In this document: positions 13,181 to 25,508 of the stretch, piece by piece | Layout: every line of letters begins with the position of its first letter | How positions within the stretch are numbered: position 1 is the stretch's first letter | Assembly (NCBI GenBank): GCA_002914805.1 | Contig: JXTB01000411.1 | Span: 92,027 to 156,026, forward strand | From: Parasponia andersonii | Taxonomy: Eukaryota > Streptophyta > Magnoliopsida > Rosales > Cannabaceae | Direction: 5' to 3' | Length of the DNA stretch: 64,000 bases | The notes under the pieces: model-generated | What the model was told of the DNA's origin: nothing | The model's input: the letters and a program-made list of their open reading frames with translations, nothing else | The model's database searches: none | Made by a program: the position numbers and the translations under genes

Positions 13181-14394
13181 CTAGTGTATTTTCCAACATT
13201 TTGATGGATTTTCTTGCTTTTTTACATTCTTAACTTTTCTTTTTTCTTTCTTTTTTATCTTTTTAAAAAAATGATGGGTTGATTAATTTGTCTAAACCTA
13301 TAAGCATTTACATGCTGATAAATAATCTGATTTACTAAAGATGAAAGACAATTTTAGGCACTTACTTTGAAAATAACTAGAGTAAACATCTTTAATGTGT
13401 CTTAGTGCTGTTATGTATAAGACTCAAGAAAAATGTTGGCGACATCTGTAGCTATTAACTCTAGGAAGAAAAATATGCATAAATATTTATTATAGTTCAC
13501 AAAAACATGAACGATACATGGTATGATGCACTCTAAGTTAGTAATGTTTGAATATATATGTTTTATGTATCAATACAATTACACATAGTTCTGACTTTTT
13601 TGTGAGTTTTTTTTTTTAAGAAGAGTGGTATAATTTTATGCGTTTTTCTATATTTTATTTATCTACTTTGTTTGTATTACAAACGTGATAATATTGTTGC
13701 TAAGATGTAGAAAATCGAAAAGGGAATTTGGATTCTATTCTTTGTTATCTTGGTGGTTGATGGGTTTTGCTTGGTAACGATGTTGAATTCTTGTTGTTGT
13801 TATCCTTTTAAATGTAATATTCAATATCTGACCTGAAAATAGCTTGTTTGTATGATATGAATGCTTACTTAATGTTATATTTAATTTAGATCTTTATGTT
13901 TCTAAATTGTATTTTGGAAGTAATGTGTTATATTTCGTGTTTTGGTTTTAAAAAGGCTTGATTTTTGACACACACAAAATAGCTCAAATGGTGAGGTGCA
14001 ATTTGCCAAAATCTAAGCCCATTGCAAAAACCCAATTTCTAAATCACGAAAACCAACAAGACCCATTGCAAAACGTAAGTGTTGTCTAGTCGATTTTAAT
14101 CGATTGTCACAAACCACATAGTCTGGTGCACCTGCAGTTTGGATTATATCCTGGGGTTTTAGACTGCTCGAACCGGTCATGAACACCCTTATTTAAATTA
14201 GTAAACGACGGCTTCTAAACTTTGTTGTATAAACTTTCCGGTCCTCTATTGCAAAAGTGCAGATGTAGTTGTTACAGTGTTGTTGTCGTTTCATTATCAA
14301 AACGACAGGTCATTTTTTTAAAAGTAGCAAGATATTTCATTTTGAATTTTCCAAAAAGCCGAGCTTATCCCTAAATAAGATATACCAAAGGCAA

Positions 14395-14540
14395 AGCTCT
14401 GTTCACTGGAGCCCCTTTCCTTCTTCTACAACTACAGCGTAGACTGACTAGGCCGCCCGAGCCCATTAACGGCATCAACCAAGGCAACGCAGCCATAGCC
14501 ACCTACAAACAAAAGCTTTCCTCTAAGCTCGCTCAAGGTA

Positions 14541-14571
<31 letters not shown>

Positions 14572-15446
14572 TTGTCATGAAAGTGTCCATGGTTTCTGTG
14601 ATTAGAATTGCTTCAAATGAGCCCCAAAATGCTGATGGTGTCTATAGAGACCCTATTACTCTAATAACTTGAAGTGGGTATTAACAAATTTGCGTTCTAA
14701 TGCCTTGTTTTGCTTATTGTATGAGGGGTTTAGTCAAAATACACCAAGTACATCGTATGCGTTTTCTGGAGATTGAGTTTCGTATATACTGTCTTTTTTT
14801 TTTACTAATTACTTTGTGAACTAGATTCACTGATTCAATTTTGAAGTGGGTTTTTCTGAAAATGGAAGAAATTGTTGTCTATAATTGGATTTTAATTTTT
14901 ACTCTAGTACCTTGTATCTATGTTATTTGACATATTTGTTTTTGAATGGGTTTTGCAAACAAGTGATTTTATATATGTATATATATGTGCAGAAGAACTA
15001 GGTTCTTGAATGTCGGATTCTGATATGCTTTGAATATGTACTCCTAGAGTCATTAACGAATTAGATCAAACGATTGAGCACAGAGTTTGCCTCTTCAGGC
15101 GAATAAACAGATTTGTGCCCGGTTCAAGGTGTTTCAATTGCTAAAACTGGCTAATTATGATAATTAAACATGGCTTGGAGATTTCATAGATCAACATTGT
15201 TTACGAAAAGTGATGAGTTGGGTTCCCTCAAATGTTATTTGACCCTGTTTTTATAATTATCATTAATGGAGTGATTCTGATACTTTTATCACAAGGATTG
15301 CTTTTCCTTGTTCTAGAATTCTGCTTTCTTATGGTATCTCCGTGTTTTGGTTTAGTTCGCGACAATTTAGTCCTACATTTGAAAACTGAATTTACAAATA
15401 TGGGAGTTTTAACCATTTTGGTATGTGTAGGTTCCAAGTTACAGAC
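14395..15446 (+). promoter_or_regulatory. 5' untranslated exon and leader intron of the L30 gene
   Basis: A GC-richer leader exon ends at 14537 (CGCTCAAG followed by GTACTCTCTC) and a long intron follows. The intron ends at the acceptor GTATGTGTAG at 15430, 16 bp before the start codon. A (CT)n microsatellite of about 14 units lies at 14541-14568, immediately inside the intron. An optional second leader exon (about 14993-15128) has plausible splice sites on both sides. The 5' limit is inferred from base composition only. Confidence 0.5.
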
Positions 15447-15842
15447 ATGAATGCCTTCAAGGCTTTCAAAGCCGCTGTCCCAATTGTATGGAGTCCTAAT
15501 TTATACATCACCTTAGTGAGAGGTATTCCAGGAACCAGGAGACTTCACAGGCGTACTTTGGAGGCATTACGTCTTCGCAAGTGCAACCGAACTGTCATGC
15601 GATGGAACACTCCAACTGTTCGGGGAATGCTCCAACAGGTTTTCCATTTGCTTGGATTTTCTCATTAATATATTGTCGGTTACATGTAACATGTTTGTAC
15701 ACTATTGCAGGTCAAGAGATTGGTTGTTATTGAGACAGAAGAGATGTACAAGGCCCGGAAACAAAGCAAAGCAAACCACCGCACTGTGCGTCCCCCATTG
15801 ATCATAAGTCACCTACCTGCTTCTGCAAGTAGTTCTTCCTAG
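15447..15842 (+). CDS. Bacterial-type ribosomal protein L30 (uL30), probably mitochondrial
   Basis: Two coding exons, 15447-15638 and 15711-15842, are separated by a 72-bp GT-AG intron and give a 107-residue protein. Residues about 17-75 match the uL30 fold: VWSPNLYITLVRGIPG, RRLHRRTLEALRL, then WNTPTVRGMLQQVKRLVVI. Bacterial L30 is about 60 residues. The plant organellar form has a short N-terminal and a basic C-terminal extension, as here. L30 binds 23S-type rRNA at the periphery of the large subunit. Chloroplast ribosomes lack L30, so the product most likely serves the mitochondrial ribosome. The start is chosen because the ATG at 15447 follows the leader-intron acceptor; the upstream in-frame ATG at 15423 lies inside the intron. 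The reading frame is undamaged. Confidence 0.88.
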
Positions 15843-15987
15843 GTCAGGTCTCAGAGTCTTAGATGTGAGTTTGTTGTCTGACAAGACAATCTTCCAATAG
15901 TGTAGTTTCTCCGAATTGCCAATGTCTGTCCAGTTGTGCATCGAGTACCATTATTGGTTTGAGTTGGAAATTTAACAATGTCTCTTA

Positions 15988-16253
15988 GGCTCCGTTTGGA
16001 ACCTGGATTTTTGGAGGGGAAGAAAAAAAAATTATAAGGGATTTCATTTTCTTTTGCTTGGATTCAAATAAAAAGCGATAGTTTGATGTCTTTTTTATTG
16101 CATCGAATTTGGACACATTAATTAGTAAAGCCAAAAGTTTCAAAATAAAGTTCTATAAAATTGTAGGAAAAACATTTTCCTCTTTTTTTTTTTCTTCTTT
16201 GACTTTTTCCTCACAATTTTTTTACTACCAAAATCCAGGTTCCAAATGGAGCC
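15988..16253. mobile_element. MITE, PIF/Harbinger (Tourist)-like
   Basis: A 266-bp element has near-perfect terminal inverted repeats of about 26 bp. The left end begins GGCTCCGTTTGGAACCTGGA and the reverse complement of the right end begins GGCTCCATTTGGAACCTGGA. The flanks are TTA on the left (15985-15987) and TTG on the right, consistent with a TTA target duplication carrying one change. There is no coding capacity. It sits in the 0.8-kb space between the convergent L30 and nitrate transporter genes, about 150 bp past the L30 stop, so it may lie in the L30 3' UTR. Confidence 0.8.
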
Positions 16254-16635
16254 TTGAACTCGGTGTACTCAAGAGTAACAAAATTTTACTTCCCTGAAGT
16301 AAACTGCAGTTTAAGTTCTTACATTTACATAATCAATCTGAAGTGGTTTTGCTTTCATGAACGCCTGAGGCTGATTATCAGATGCGCAGCATGAATATTT
16401 CGACGTGTCGTTTATTACTTTTTGGATCACCAATCCCATTATCTTATTGTAGCTTATATTGCAGTGTCTAAAACAGCATACAAACAAAAATAATGAATAA
16501 ATACAAAACAACAAGGGGAACACATGGGTTCTCTTCTTCTCGTTTTTCTCTTTTTCTCCCCGGGGATTAAAAAAGACCACATCTCGAGTGATTAAGGCCA
16601 ACGTCATAAAACACAATTTCTTTTAGAGGAGTATT

Positions 16636-19240
16636 TTAGGGCACCTCCATCATCTCTATGGCTATTTTTTCTTCCAGCTTTTCTGCTGCTACATCATTTG
16701 AGCTCTTAAGTTCCTTTTCCCCGCTGTCATCAAGGACAATGAAATGCTGTTCTTTGTACTGATGTCTTGATGATAGGATGAGAAAAACTACAAAATTCAT
16801 CAATCCCAGCACTGCAAGCAGCCAATAAAAGTTATCTAACTTCCCCTTGTTCAAGTTACTCCGGAGCCAACTTTTCTTGGTCATTTTATCCACAAGTGAA
16901 ACCAACAAAGTGCTAACAAAGAACCCCATGGAGAGAGTACTAAGGAAAAGGCCTGTGCTCATGGACTTCATCTTGTCTGGTGCCTCTCTGATAAAAAACT
17001 CCAGTTGCCCAACATAGGCAAAAGCTTCTCCAGCCCCTACCAGCAAGAACTGAGGGACTAGCCAGAAAGCAGTTATCATGGTATTCTCATGAATGGCGAA
17101 TTCCCTTCTTTGTTTTTCGACTACTGCAGCAGCCACCATAGCTCCCATTGAGAAGATGAGTCCAACTCCGATCCTCTGGAGGCTTGTGATTCCTTGGGGT
17201 TTCTGGGTGAGTTTCCGAGCAAGTGGGACAAAGAACTTCTCATTTAGGGAAGTAAAGAGGAGAATGGATATAAAGAGAAAAGTAGAGAAAGAGCCTGAAG
17301 GGATAACGAAAGAGCCAACGTTTCGTTTCATGAAGGTGGCTTGCTCAATTGTGAAGGTCGTCATTTGAGAGTAGATTGTCCAGAAGAGGATGCAAGTAGA
17401 CCAGATGGGGATGAGCTTAAGAACCATTTTCACCTCTTCAACTTGGGTTACAGTGGATACCATCCAAGGGTTGTTTTTGTTTTCACCAGTGGCCATGTAA
17501 TCTTCTACAATTGCAGCTTTGTCCAGACACCTTAGTATTCACATAGGAAATGGATAAAGACATTGTTAGTGCCCAGAAAGATAACAGTCGTAAAAAATGG
17601 ATTGTCATGGTTGAAGAGAATCAGAAGTATTGAGCCATTGAAAACAGTGGGGATTGAAAAATCCTGCAACTCAACTGTTCTTATGTTCTTTTCCTGATCT
17701 GCAGGCTTGAAGTTCATTCTTAATATCATGAATCATCTCTCTAATAGAAATAAAAGTTAAAATCGAACAAAAAAGGACCTAAGGTCATGGTAATGTCTTC
17801 AACTTAACAGCCCTCTTGCTGATAAAACCATATAATTATTGATAGTTACCGAAGCCTCTTATATCATAATCATTGTCTTATTTTTACCAAAACTTTGTTC
17901 TTACCACATGAAAATCAGTTTAAAAGGAGAAAATCTTATTCACACTGTAAGAATTAAACATTGCCTAGAAATGAGAGTGACCTGAAAATATACTATTTCT
18001 CCATCTTGTGGAGAAAAAAACAAAGGTGGGACTATTTCATTGAAGGTAATATTTATACGTACGTGAACTTCTGCGTGTGTGGGACCGTGGCTTCTTGGTA
18101 CTTATTCAAAAGGCTTGGATGAGAAGGATAAGGATGGCTCCTCTTCTTCCAGGCCAACAATATCACCCTCCATATGATTGTTAAGGGGCTCCCTCTAGGC
18201 TTCTTGAACCGATAAAATGGTGTCCCACAGAGCAAAATAAGAACCGCTATAACCATTGTCACTGCTGATATGCCATAACCCCAACCTCTTCCCACATTAT
18301 CTTGAACATAAACCAGGACAATCACAGCAAACAAGGATCCTATACTTATCCCAAAGTAGAACCTGTTAAAGAAAAAAATCATGGCTCTCTCCTCCTTGGG
18401 GTCTGAAGCATCAAACTGATCAGACCCAAAACCCGAAACATTCGATTTTATTCCACCTCCACCGAGTGCTATGGTGTACAAAGCTGCATAAAGCAAGGCA
18501 AGTTGCTTGCCATTGACCTCAATACATTGATGATGTAGATTTCTATAGTCATCACAATGAGGGGGTCTCATGCTGGGAATGGTTGTGGCCAGAGTTAACA
18601 AAATAACCCCCTGTTGTTTTCAAACAAAGAACAGGGTTAGCTCTTCATGACAGTATTTTTATGACAAAGAATTCATTTTATGTAAAGGTTATATTTTTGG
18701 GCTAAAAAACTTACAATTGCAGTTATGGTTGCCGAGATTGCAACTGTGAGGTACCGGCCGAGCTTAGCATCAGCTAGGAAACCTCCAAGGAGGCCAAGGA
18801 GATTGAGAGTTCCCATGAAGTTGGTGACTATGTTTGCAGATTTTGCTGAGGAAATATGCAAATCTTGAACCAAGTAAGTCACCAAATTCATTGATACTCC
18901 CATAACACATACCCTCTCAGAGAGTTCTACCCCTGCAGCCATTTTAGGAAACATCTAATATCAGTTTATGAGTCCTGACGACCAAGAGTACAACAACATT
19001 TTGAGTACTCAAGCTGGTTAAGCAGTACCTAAGGCAAGGCCTGCACCGAGCCATCCACCGGACTTGGACTTATCAGCCGGATTCCCTCGGAAATCAAACA
19101 CAGCTCCATCATTTCCACCATCTTTCTCACCATGTGATGAGACCAAAACCTGTCAAATAGATTAAGAGAGAAAAACTTGAAGGAAGTTGAAAGAGAAAGA
19201 AGTCATAACAAGATAGGAAAGTGAATATAATAGCAACCAT
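16636..19240 (-). CDS. NPF6.4: NRT1/PTR family transporter, NPF6.4 (NRT1.3)-type
   Basis: Five coding exons on the minus strand: 19238-19240 (only the ATG), 19029-19149, 18715-18932, 18063-18610 and 16636-17530. All introns are GT-AG and the phases agree throughout, giving 594 residues against about 590 for the Arabidopsis protein. This is a plasma-membrane-type proton-coupled transporter of the POT/MFS fold with twelve expected membrane helices. The proton-coupling motif ExxER is at residues 44-48 (ELSER). The PTR signature FNRFYFGISIGSL and the C-terminal GEAFAYVGQLEFF helix are present. Similarity to NPF6.4 is strong at LGGGGIKSNVSGFGSDQFD, LTQKPQGITSLQRIGVGL and KSWLRSNLNKGKLDNFYWLL. NPF6 members transport nitrate; substrate specificity of this copy is inferred from family. 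An AATAAA on the minus strand at 16411-16416 is a candidate poly(A) signal. No lesion is visible. Confidence 0.93.
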
Positions 19241-19257
19241 GGTTCTGGCAGAGAAGA

Positions 19258-19361
19258 CTAGACCAGTTCAGCTGCTTGGCTATATGGGTAATAAAGAGTG
19301 CTTCGTAATATGAAATGCATACGAGATTGGAGTTTGAGATGGACGAGTCAAGTTTTATATA
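19258..19361 (-). promoter_or_regulatory. TATA box and leader of the NPF6.4-type gene, with a short upstream ORF
   Basis: TATATAAA on the minus strand occupies 19354-19361, 114 bp upstream of the start codon, so transcription probably begins near 19325-19330. A 20-codon upstream ORF runs from 19320 to 19258 and ends 17 bp before the main ATG. Whether it is inside the mRNA depends on the exact start site. Confidence 0.5.
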
Positions 19362-19399
19362 TGAGCTTAAAGGATTTCAGCTAGACGTAGCCTTCACAA

Positions 19400-20618
19400 C
19401 TTTTAGTGGCGAAGAATAATAGGTGAGAGAATGAACTGATAAATTTCAAGTCGTGGGAGTTTTTGGCAATACATTTCTTGTGGTTTCTATGCTTAGTAAC
19501 TGTAACGATCGAACAGACTCTTTGAGAAAGACAATTGCTTTCCAAATTTGGTTCCTCTCTCTTCAATTATTTACAAAACTATAAGGCATATGACACTTGG
19601 ACACTATGAGTAAGTCATGTGAGACTTGACTAAAAAGCTCCCAAATTGCAATTTGCACAGTAGAATGGATAATGAGAAGAAGTGATCAAGCTGATCCTCA
19701 TGCCAAGGACACGTTTGGACGGCTCGTTAGGGAAAAGCAAGTGGATACAGAGAGATTTGCAGCGGTTCATGTGGGGTCACGACTAACCATTATCAATATA
19801 AATCAACTTCTGGAACTGTTATTTGAAAATGGACCAAACTCTTTTAAGAAAGATTTATGTTCTGATTAGGTAGTGAAAGGATTTAGGCTCTAATCTACAG
19901 TTACGTGTCTAATGTTGAAATATCTTCTCTACTGTTCCAATCCGCATGGCACTAAAGTCTGTCACGTATCAACCGGACAAAAGACATTGGGATAGATAGA
20001 AAGTCACCTTTTTTTTTTCTTCCTTTAAGCATTTAGGATCTCTTCCTTTTTTCTCTTTTGGCTCTTGTTTTGACTAGGTAATGTTACTCATGAATGATAG
20101 ACGGCTCTGCTGGCCGGTACCACTACACATTGTTACTGAACAATCAATGATTGATATCAATAGAGCTGTGCTAGCGGGTGCCGATTGGCGCATCATAGCC
20201 GTCTATTTATATGTACCCTCACATGAATTGGACTGACCAATCTCCAAAGCACAGCTCTAGATAATATTGGTCGGCTGAATATCATTAACTATCATCAAGC
20301 TCAAAAGCGCAGCAGAGTCACATAGTTGTCACTTAATAAGAAATCTCTAAGTACCCTGTATATAAATTGATGTTTTCCTTCTCTGAAGCTGCTAAGAGTC
20401 TTTCAACTAGAAATTTAAGGCTCTGTTTGGCACCCGAGTTGAGTCTTTAGGTTCTTCGAGGGTAACAATTTTTCCCTTCGGGAAAATCAATAGGTACTCT
20501 AATTGGTGTGTTTATAGCCATAGAGTATGCCATTACTACTCGTATAGCTACCAACTGGAGGTTTCCGCATGAGAAAGTGGTCCAAAATCAAGTAGTTGAT
20601 TGTTTGGTTTCTTATGAA
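19400..20618. other. Intergenic, upstream region of the NPF6.4-type gene
   Basis: No gene supported. An open frame at 19672-19869 (65 codons) has no recognisable domain. A single MITE-like end (GGCTCTGTTTGGCACCCG at about 20421) has no visible partner; if a partner existed, the LTR insertion at 20624 may have separated it. Confidence 0.5.
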
Positions 20619-20623
20619 TCAAG

Positions 20624-21566
20624 TGTGGAACCCGTTCCCGAACCTTATGCCACGAGGAAGGTCACGCAGATCGCACGTGATCTTACAATCGGCCATTGAG
20701 CCGTCCGAGGTTAGGGCCGAGCCCATCACTGACCCCAGACGATTTGGCCCAGTCAGACCCCAACCTCGACAGCTAGGGGTCGGAAGCCCCAAGGGTCTGC
20801 CATCTGGGAACAACGGTCCTTACCTCAACAGCTGGGGGTCGGAAGCTCCAAGGGTCTGCCATCTGAGAACAGCGGCCCTTACCTCAACAACTGGAGGTCG
20901 GAAGCCCCAAGGATCTGCCATCTGGGAACAGCGGCCCTTACCTCAACAGTCGGAAGGATTAGAAGCCCCAAGGGTCTTTAGACTGAATATAATGAAAAAC
21001 AACCCACGGTTCCAGACCCAGACAGAGCATTTAATGCGATCATGGGTAGGTGTGTGTGCCAGAGACAACCCGTCCTGACAGAACGGCGATTTGCCCAAAT
21101 CTTACTCCTGACAGATTGATGCCGTAGGAGGCGGCGAAAATCAGGCCACGGTAGTACAGAGAAGATTACAGAAATCTCGGCCCGTGACCGTTGAAAAAGA
21201 TCTTGAGGTGAAAGGTACTCATTCCTGAGATTGAGAACCGGACGGTTCACTATCTCAGGACTACATATAAAAAAGCCATGCGTTCCCGAGAGGGGCATGT
21301 ACACTAAAAAACTGATATATATAAAAAAGTCTGTGAACAAAAAGAAAACATATAGATATTCATACTGAAATATTTTCCTTACTACCCAACACAAAGATAA
21401 ACCACTGACTTAAGCATCGGCGAGTCTTTACAAGTAGCCACCCCCGCCTCTCCGGTCTTGCTTGGAGTTCAGAGAACTTTGAGACAGTAAGGACACGTGG
21501 ACAGTTGGAGAATACAGCGTCAGTAGTTCGAGACACGTGGACGGCTGGTGAGAAACCGCTCCAACA
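20624..21566 (+). mobile_element. Solo LTR of the Tat-type gypsy family
   Basis: The 943-bp sequence starts TGTGGAACCCGTTCCC and ends CGCTCCAACA. It is flanked by perfect 5-bp direct repeats TCAAG (20619-20623 and 21567-21571), so it is a complete solo LTR left by recombination. It is homologous over its length to the two LTRs at 37991-38816 and 49992-50817. It is longer because it contains about four copies of a 59-bp unit (20781 to about 21000). A TATA-like CATATAAAA lies at 21264-21272 just after a hairpin (21223-21260). Confidence 0.92.
20781..21000. repeat. 59-bp tandem repeat inside the solo LTR
   Basis: About 3.7 copies begin at 20781, 20840, 20899 and about 20958. Each contains CGGAAGCCCCAAGGGTCTGC and ends with a CCTTACCTCAACAG-type segment. 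The full-length element's LTRs have only one such unit. Confidence 0.85.
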
Positions 21567-21571
21567 TCAAG

Positions 21572-23580
21572 GAAAAAAGTGACAAAGAAAGAGACAGTAC
21601 TGAGAAGCTGTCAACTATCTTGGGTGGCAAAGATTAGGAGGACCTAAGGAGAGAGAGGAAGACGTGAAAGAATGAATTCATCTTTATCATTTTGGACTAT
21701 TCCAACATATAAAGACACCTCTAGTCAATTTCAAATTCACCATCAAAATCTGCTCATATTAGAGCCAAAAAAAGATGTGGTACTGATTTTTAGCTTTTAG
21801 GTATGGTTTTTCTATAGGCCGGTTAGGAGTGGGGGAAAAAAATCACGTGAATATCCTGGTTTGCAAGGGTTCATATGAATATATCTCTGTAATGTAGATA
21901 CGCGAGAATATATGTTCATATGTATGAATAATGGATCATATCATAAAGATGTAATGTATTGTAACATAAGCAAAAACTAACCGCCTATCTCCGGTAAATT
22001 GTTGATGTCTTTGAGGCATACGATGATCAGATGTTTGGTAGAAAAATGGCAGGGGAAGGAAAACTAGGAGAGAGAAAGTGAGGAGGATGGAAAGTAAATG
22101 TCTTGACTGGCAGATAAAAGAGAAAAAATTACTATTTTACTGCCCTATACCTTAGTATTAATTTATTTTTAAAGTTTAGTGTGCAAAGATAATTTAGAAA
22201 TTCAATATCCTCATCGACTAAGAAGCCGGTTACTCTTCCCTTTTTCTTTATTGTGGAAGAGAAATATTTGTTGGGCATTATTCACACAAATGATTCAATT
22301 TCTTTTTTTTTTTTTTCTTTTTTCTTTTTTTTTCTTTTTTCACTTATCCTTCCCCTCCTTTTCCCTCCACTAAACATAGACATGTAAATATAGATGAAAT
22401 TAGACCGAATAATCCCAATACAAATAGTAGCCAAAGTGTGAATTTTGTTCAACAGGTTGGGCAAAATATGACTTGCCTCTCTTTCTCTCTCTCAAGTTTT
22501 TTAAAAGAAAAGTACGTATTACTAACTGAGCCTAAATCTTCATCTCTTGAAATGACATCTCGTCAATTTTTGTATGGCTGCTAAGGTTGTTGTTAACATT
22601 TAGCATATGGTGTATAAATTGTTTTGTCACACTCAGGTTCAGGTCAAGAAATTCGACCGTTGTAATTTTTGGAAATGGTAGTAACTAGAAAATATTATCT
22701 GTTAGGAACGATTTCTCACCAGCCGTCTACATATTTGGACATATTTGGGGTAGTTTCTTATAAAATATTGTCCTCACCTACCTGTTTCTGAAAGTGGTCC
22801 ACGTTACTTTTTAAACTCAGGTCTCAAATTTTGTTCTGCTAGGTAAGGTCACTGTCCAAGTTCCAACATATAAATAACAAACGTTGAAAAACAACGGAAA
22901 ACCTTCGAAATGAACAACAGTTAAATTTTGAAAGATAATTCCTCTCCAAACCCATTCTCTTTCTCTTTCGGATTAATAAACATATCATAAAGGCGTAAAG
23001 ATCATTTAAGAATATCTGATTTTGGTGTAAGAAATCTAACCATGCTTCTCAATTAGCTCTTATAAGCTCATCTTAATTTCTCTTTTAACTTTTTTTTAGA
23101 AAGAAATACTAAAAACAATCGCGACATATCTGCAGTGCATGGATATTTTTCTGCTATTTTTAAATTGCATAGTTAAGATGTGATGTCAATTATAACGATT
23201 TTTTCAGAATCTATTGACTCGTTTGAGAATAAGGTTCTCATTAATGTTTGGATGCTTCACGTAAATTCATTATGGCTAAAGGCAAATCCACTTGCTTATC
23301 ACGAGGTTCAAACTCTGTTCGAAGATTTTACATTGGACCATCTGGCAGTTGTTAGGCCGGGCTGAACAAACTAATTATATAACTATTCCTAAAATTTTAC
23401 TTAAGTCCTGCTAATTACGATACTAATTTGAACATCGAACCTATTAATATTTTCTCTATATTAAATCTCCTAAAGCTTAAATTATTAGGAGATATACAAA
23501 GGTTGAATTTGATATCTTAACATGCTTTTTATTAATACTATTTTAACATGTGTTGTTTTCAATCTTTGTAGGCCACTTGA
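21572..23580. other. Intergenic; possible hAT-type MITE at about 22027-22379
   Basis: No gene seen. Near 22030 the sequence reads ATGTTTGGTAGAAAAATGG, and the reverse complement near 22379 reads ATGTTTAGTGGAGGGAAAAG. Both continue into GGGAAGG-rich stretches, which suggests a MITE of about 350 bp with imperfect ends. A polypyrimidine tract at 22300-22340 lies inside it. No target duplication was resolved. Confidence 0.4.
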
Positions 23581-23829
23581 TTAGGGTTTGCAATTCATTT
23601 TAACGTGTCGTATTCGGGACAACACGATTATGATACAACACGATAATATATCAACTCGAATACAATACGAATAATAGACATATCAAAAACTTAAATATGA
23701 ATATGACACAATTAATAAATGTGTGTAATATAATATGAGGCATGTAAATCGATTAATAAATATATCAAATATTTGGTTATATCTCATTTGACATGATTAC
23801 CTAATTCTAGCACGATTATATACTAAATA

Positions 23830-24370
23830 ATTCAATTAAATGCATCTCAACATACTCAAAATTAATTAAAATTACATTAAATTATTAAAACATCGATAAA
23901 CATTTCATATTTTAGTTATATTGTGTTGACACGAAAATGAAATATTTAGTTAAATAAGGTAAGTAGGTTGATACGAAACTCATTCATTTACTTAGTATAT
24001 AATTTACATTAAATTATTAAATACATGTCAACATACTCAATTAATTAAAATTAAATTAAATTATTAAAACATCGATAAACGTATCATATTTTGATTATGT
24101 CATGTTGACATGAAAATAAAACGTTTAATTAAATGGAGTAAGCAGGTTAATCCGAAACTCATCCGTTTATTTAGTATATAATTTACATTAAATTATTAAA
24201 AACATGTAAACATACTCAAAATTAATTAAAATTACATTAAATTATTAAAACATCGATAAACATATCATATTTTGGTTATGTCGTGTTGACATAAAAATGA
24301 AATGTTTAGTTAAATAGGTAAGCAGGTTGATCCGAAACTCATCCGTTTATTATATGTATTCTTCATGTTA
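23830..24370. repeat. Trimeric tandem repeat of about 180 bp
   Basis: The anchor CATACTCAA recurs at 23851, 24032 and 24211, and CATCGATAAAC recurs at 23891, 24070 and 24251, giving periods of 179-181 bp. Each unit is AT-rich and contains GTTGACA and CCGAAACTCATCCG-like segments. The copies differ by scattered substitutions. Confidence 0.85.
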
Positions 24371-24602
24371 ATCTGAAATTGACACAAAAATTAAATGTGT
24401 TACTCAAACCCGTTTATTTTATGTTATATTATTGTGTCAGTGTAAAAAATTGCTGGCTCTACACTTGACCAAAGTGTGAAGTTGGGCCTCTCTCTCTCCC
24501 TAAGTATTGCTTCTCATGATTGATAATTAATTCTCATGAATGACTAATTAATGGGGTCATCTGAGATTATATTATTCTTATTACTGGTTAAGATTGAAAG
24601 GG

Positions 24603-24684
24603 CGGTTGTCTTAATACAATGCATTGAAATTAAGTTTGTCATCCGGTTGTCTTAACGCAACGCATTGAAATTAAGTTTATCATC
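24603..24684. repeat. 41-bp tandem duplication
   Basis: CGGTTGTCTTAA begins at 24603 and again at 24644. The two units also share GCATTGAAATTAAGTTT and differ at a few positions. Confidence 0.8.
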
Positions 24685-25508
24685 CAAAAGATCTCTATTA
24701 CCCTATATGGATTACGGGGCCCTTGTTGAAAGCTTGTAGTTCTAGGACTAGGAGTTCTCCAAGTAAGAACTTAATTATGAATCCAAGGAATGATCTAACT
24801 AGGACTTTAAGAGCTAAAGTTAATTATGAAATCAAGACCGGATTTGAAGTTGGTTGACCAAGGAAATTCTTTCTAGTACTTAAAAGAGGATTCAAATCAG
24901 TGTTGACACTAGTTAGATATAGCGTGAAACAATTCAAGGTTGGTAAGGAGTTAGATTCCAGAGAGCATAATCTTGATGATGTTAATTTCTATCCCCCATA
25001 ATATAAAACAACTATACCATACAAACATATTTCAAAATATTAACATTTTTTAAGGAAAAAAGAAGTAATTTTTTTTATATATAGGGTGTTCACTAAACAA
25101 CGTCAACTTAAGANTTTTTGACTCAAAATAGTGTAATGGCTAGTTGACGAGCTATTTCTTCTGCTTTTGACAATTTATGGTCTTTATTAGAAAAATTACA
25201 AAATTTGGGAGTGGTTTTACAAACGTGTAATAGCTTCTAAATTATTCACGAAGTGTTATTCTACAGGGATAGACTTTATCGTGACAAAAAATGTCTACAT
25301 GATTGCTCTTTCGTTGTTTTCCAATAATTCTCACTTTGATTATTGTTAAGATCATCGTAATTATAATTATATGACTAATATAACAGTTGACGGAGAAATA
25401 TGTGGTCGCTTAAAAAATTAGGGGTGATGTATATTAGTACCTTCCCCATTTTGTTTGTAAATGTCATGTTAACATTATTGATACACATCAACGATCATAA
25501 ATAGGGCA

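Noticed and set aside
15228..15450. Overlapping frames on both strands upstream of L30
   Set aside because: They fall in the leader intron of the L30 gene and end at its acceptor site.
16311..16616. 101-codon minus frame after the transporter stop
   Set aside because: It lies in the transporter 3' UTR, has low-complexity content and shows no domain.
17532..17729. 65-codon frame on the minus strand
   Set aside because: It lies in intron 4 of the NPF6.4-type gene; the splice phases around it join exons 4 and 5 exactly without it.
19672..19869. 65-codon plus-strand frame upstream of the transporter
   Set aside because: No recognised domain, no promoter evidence and no splice partner.
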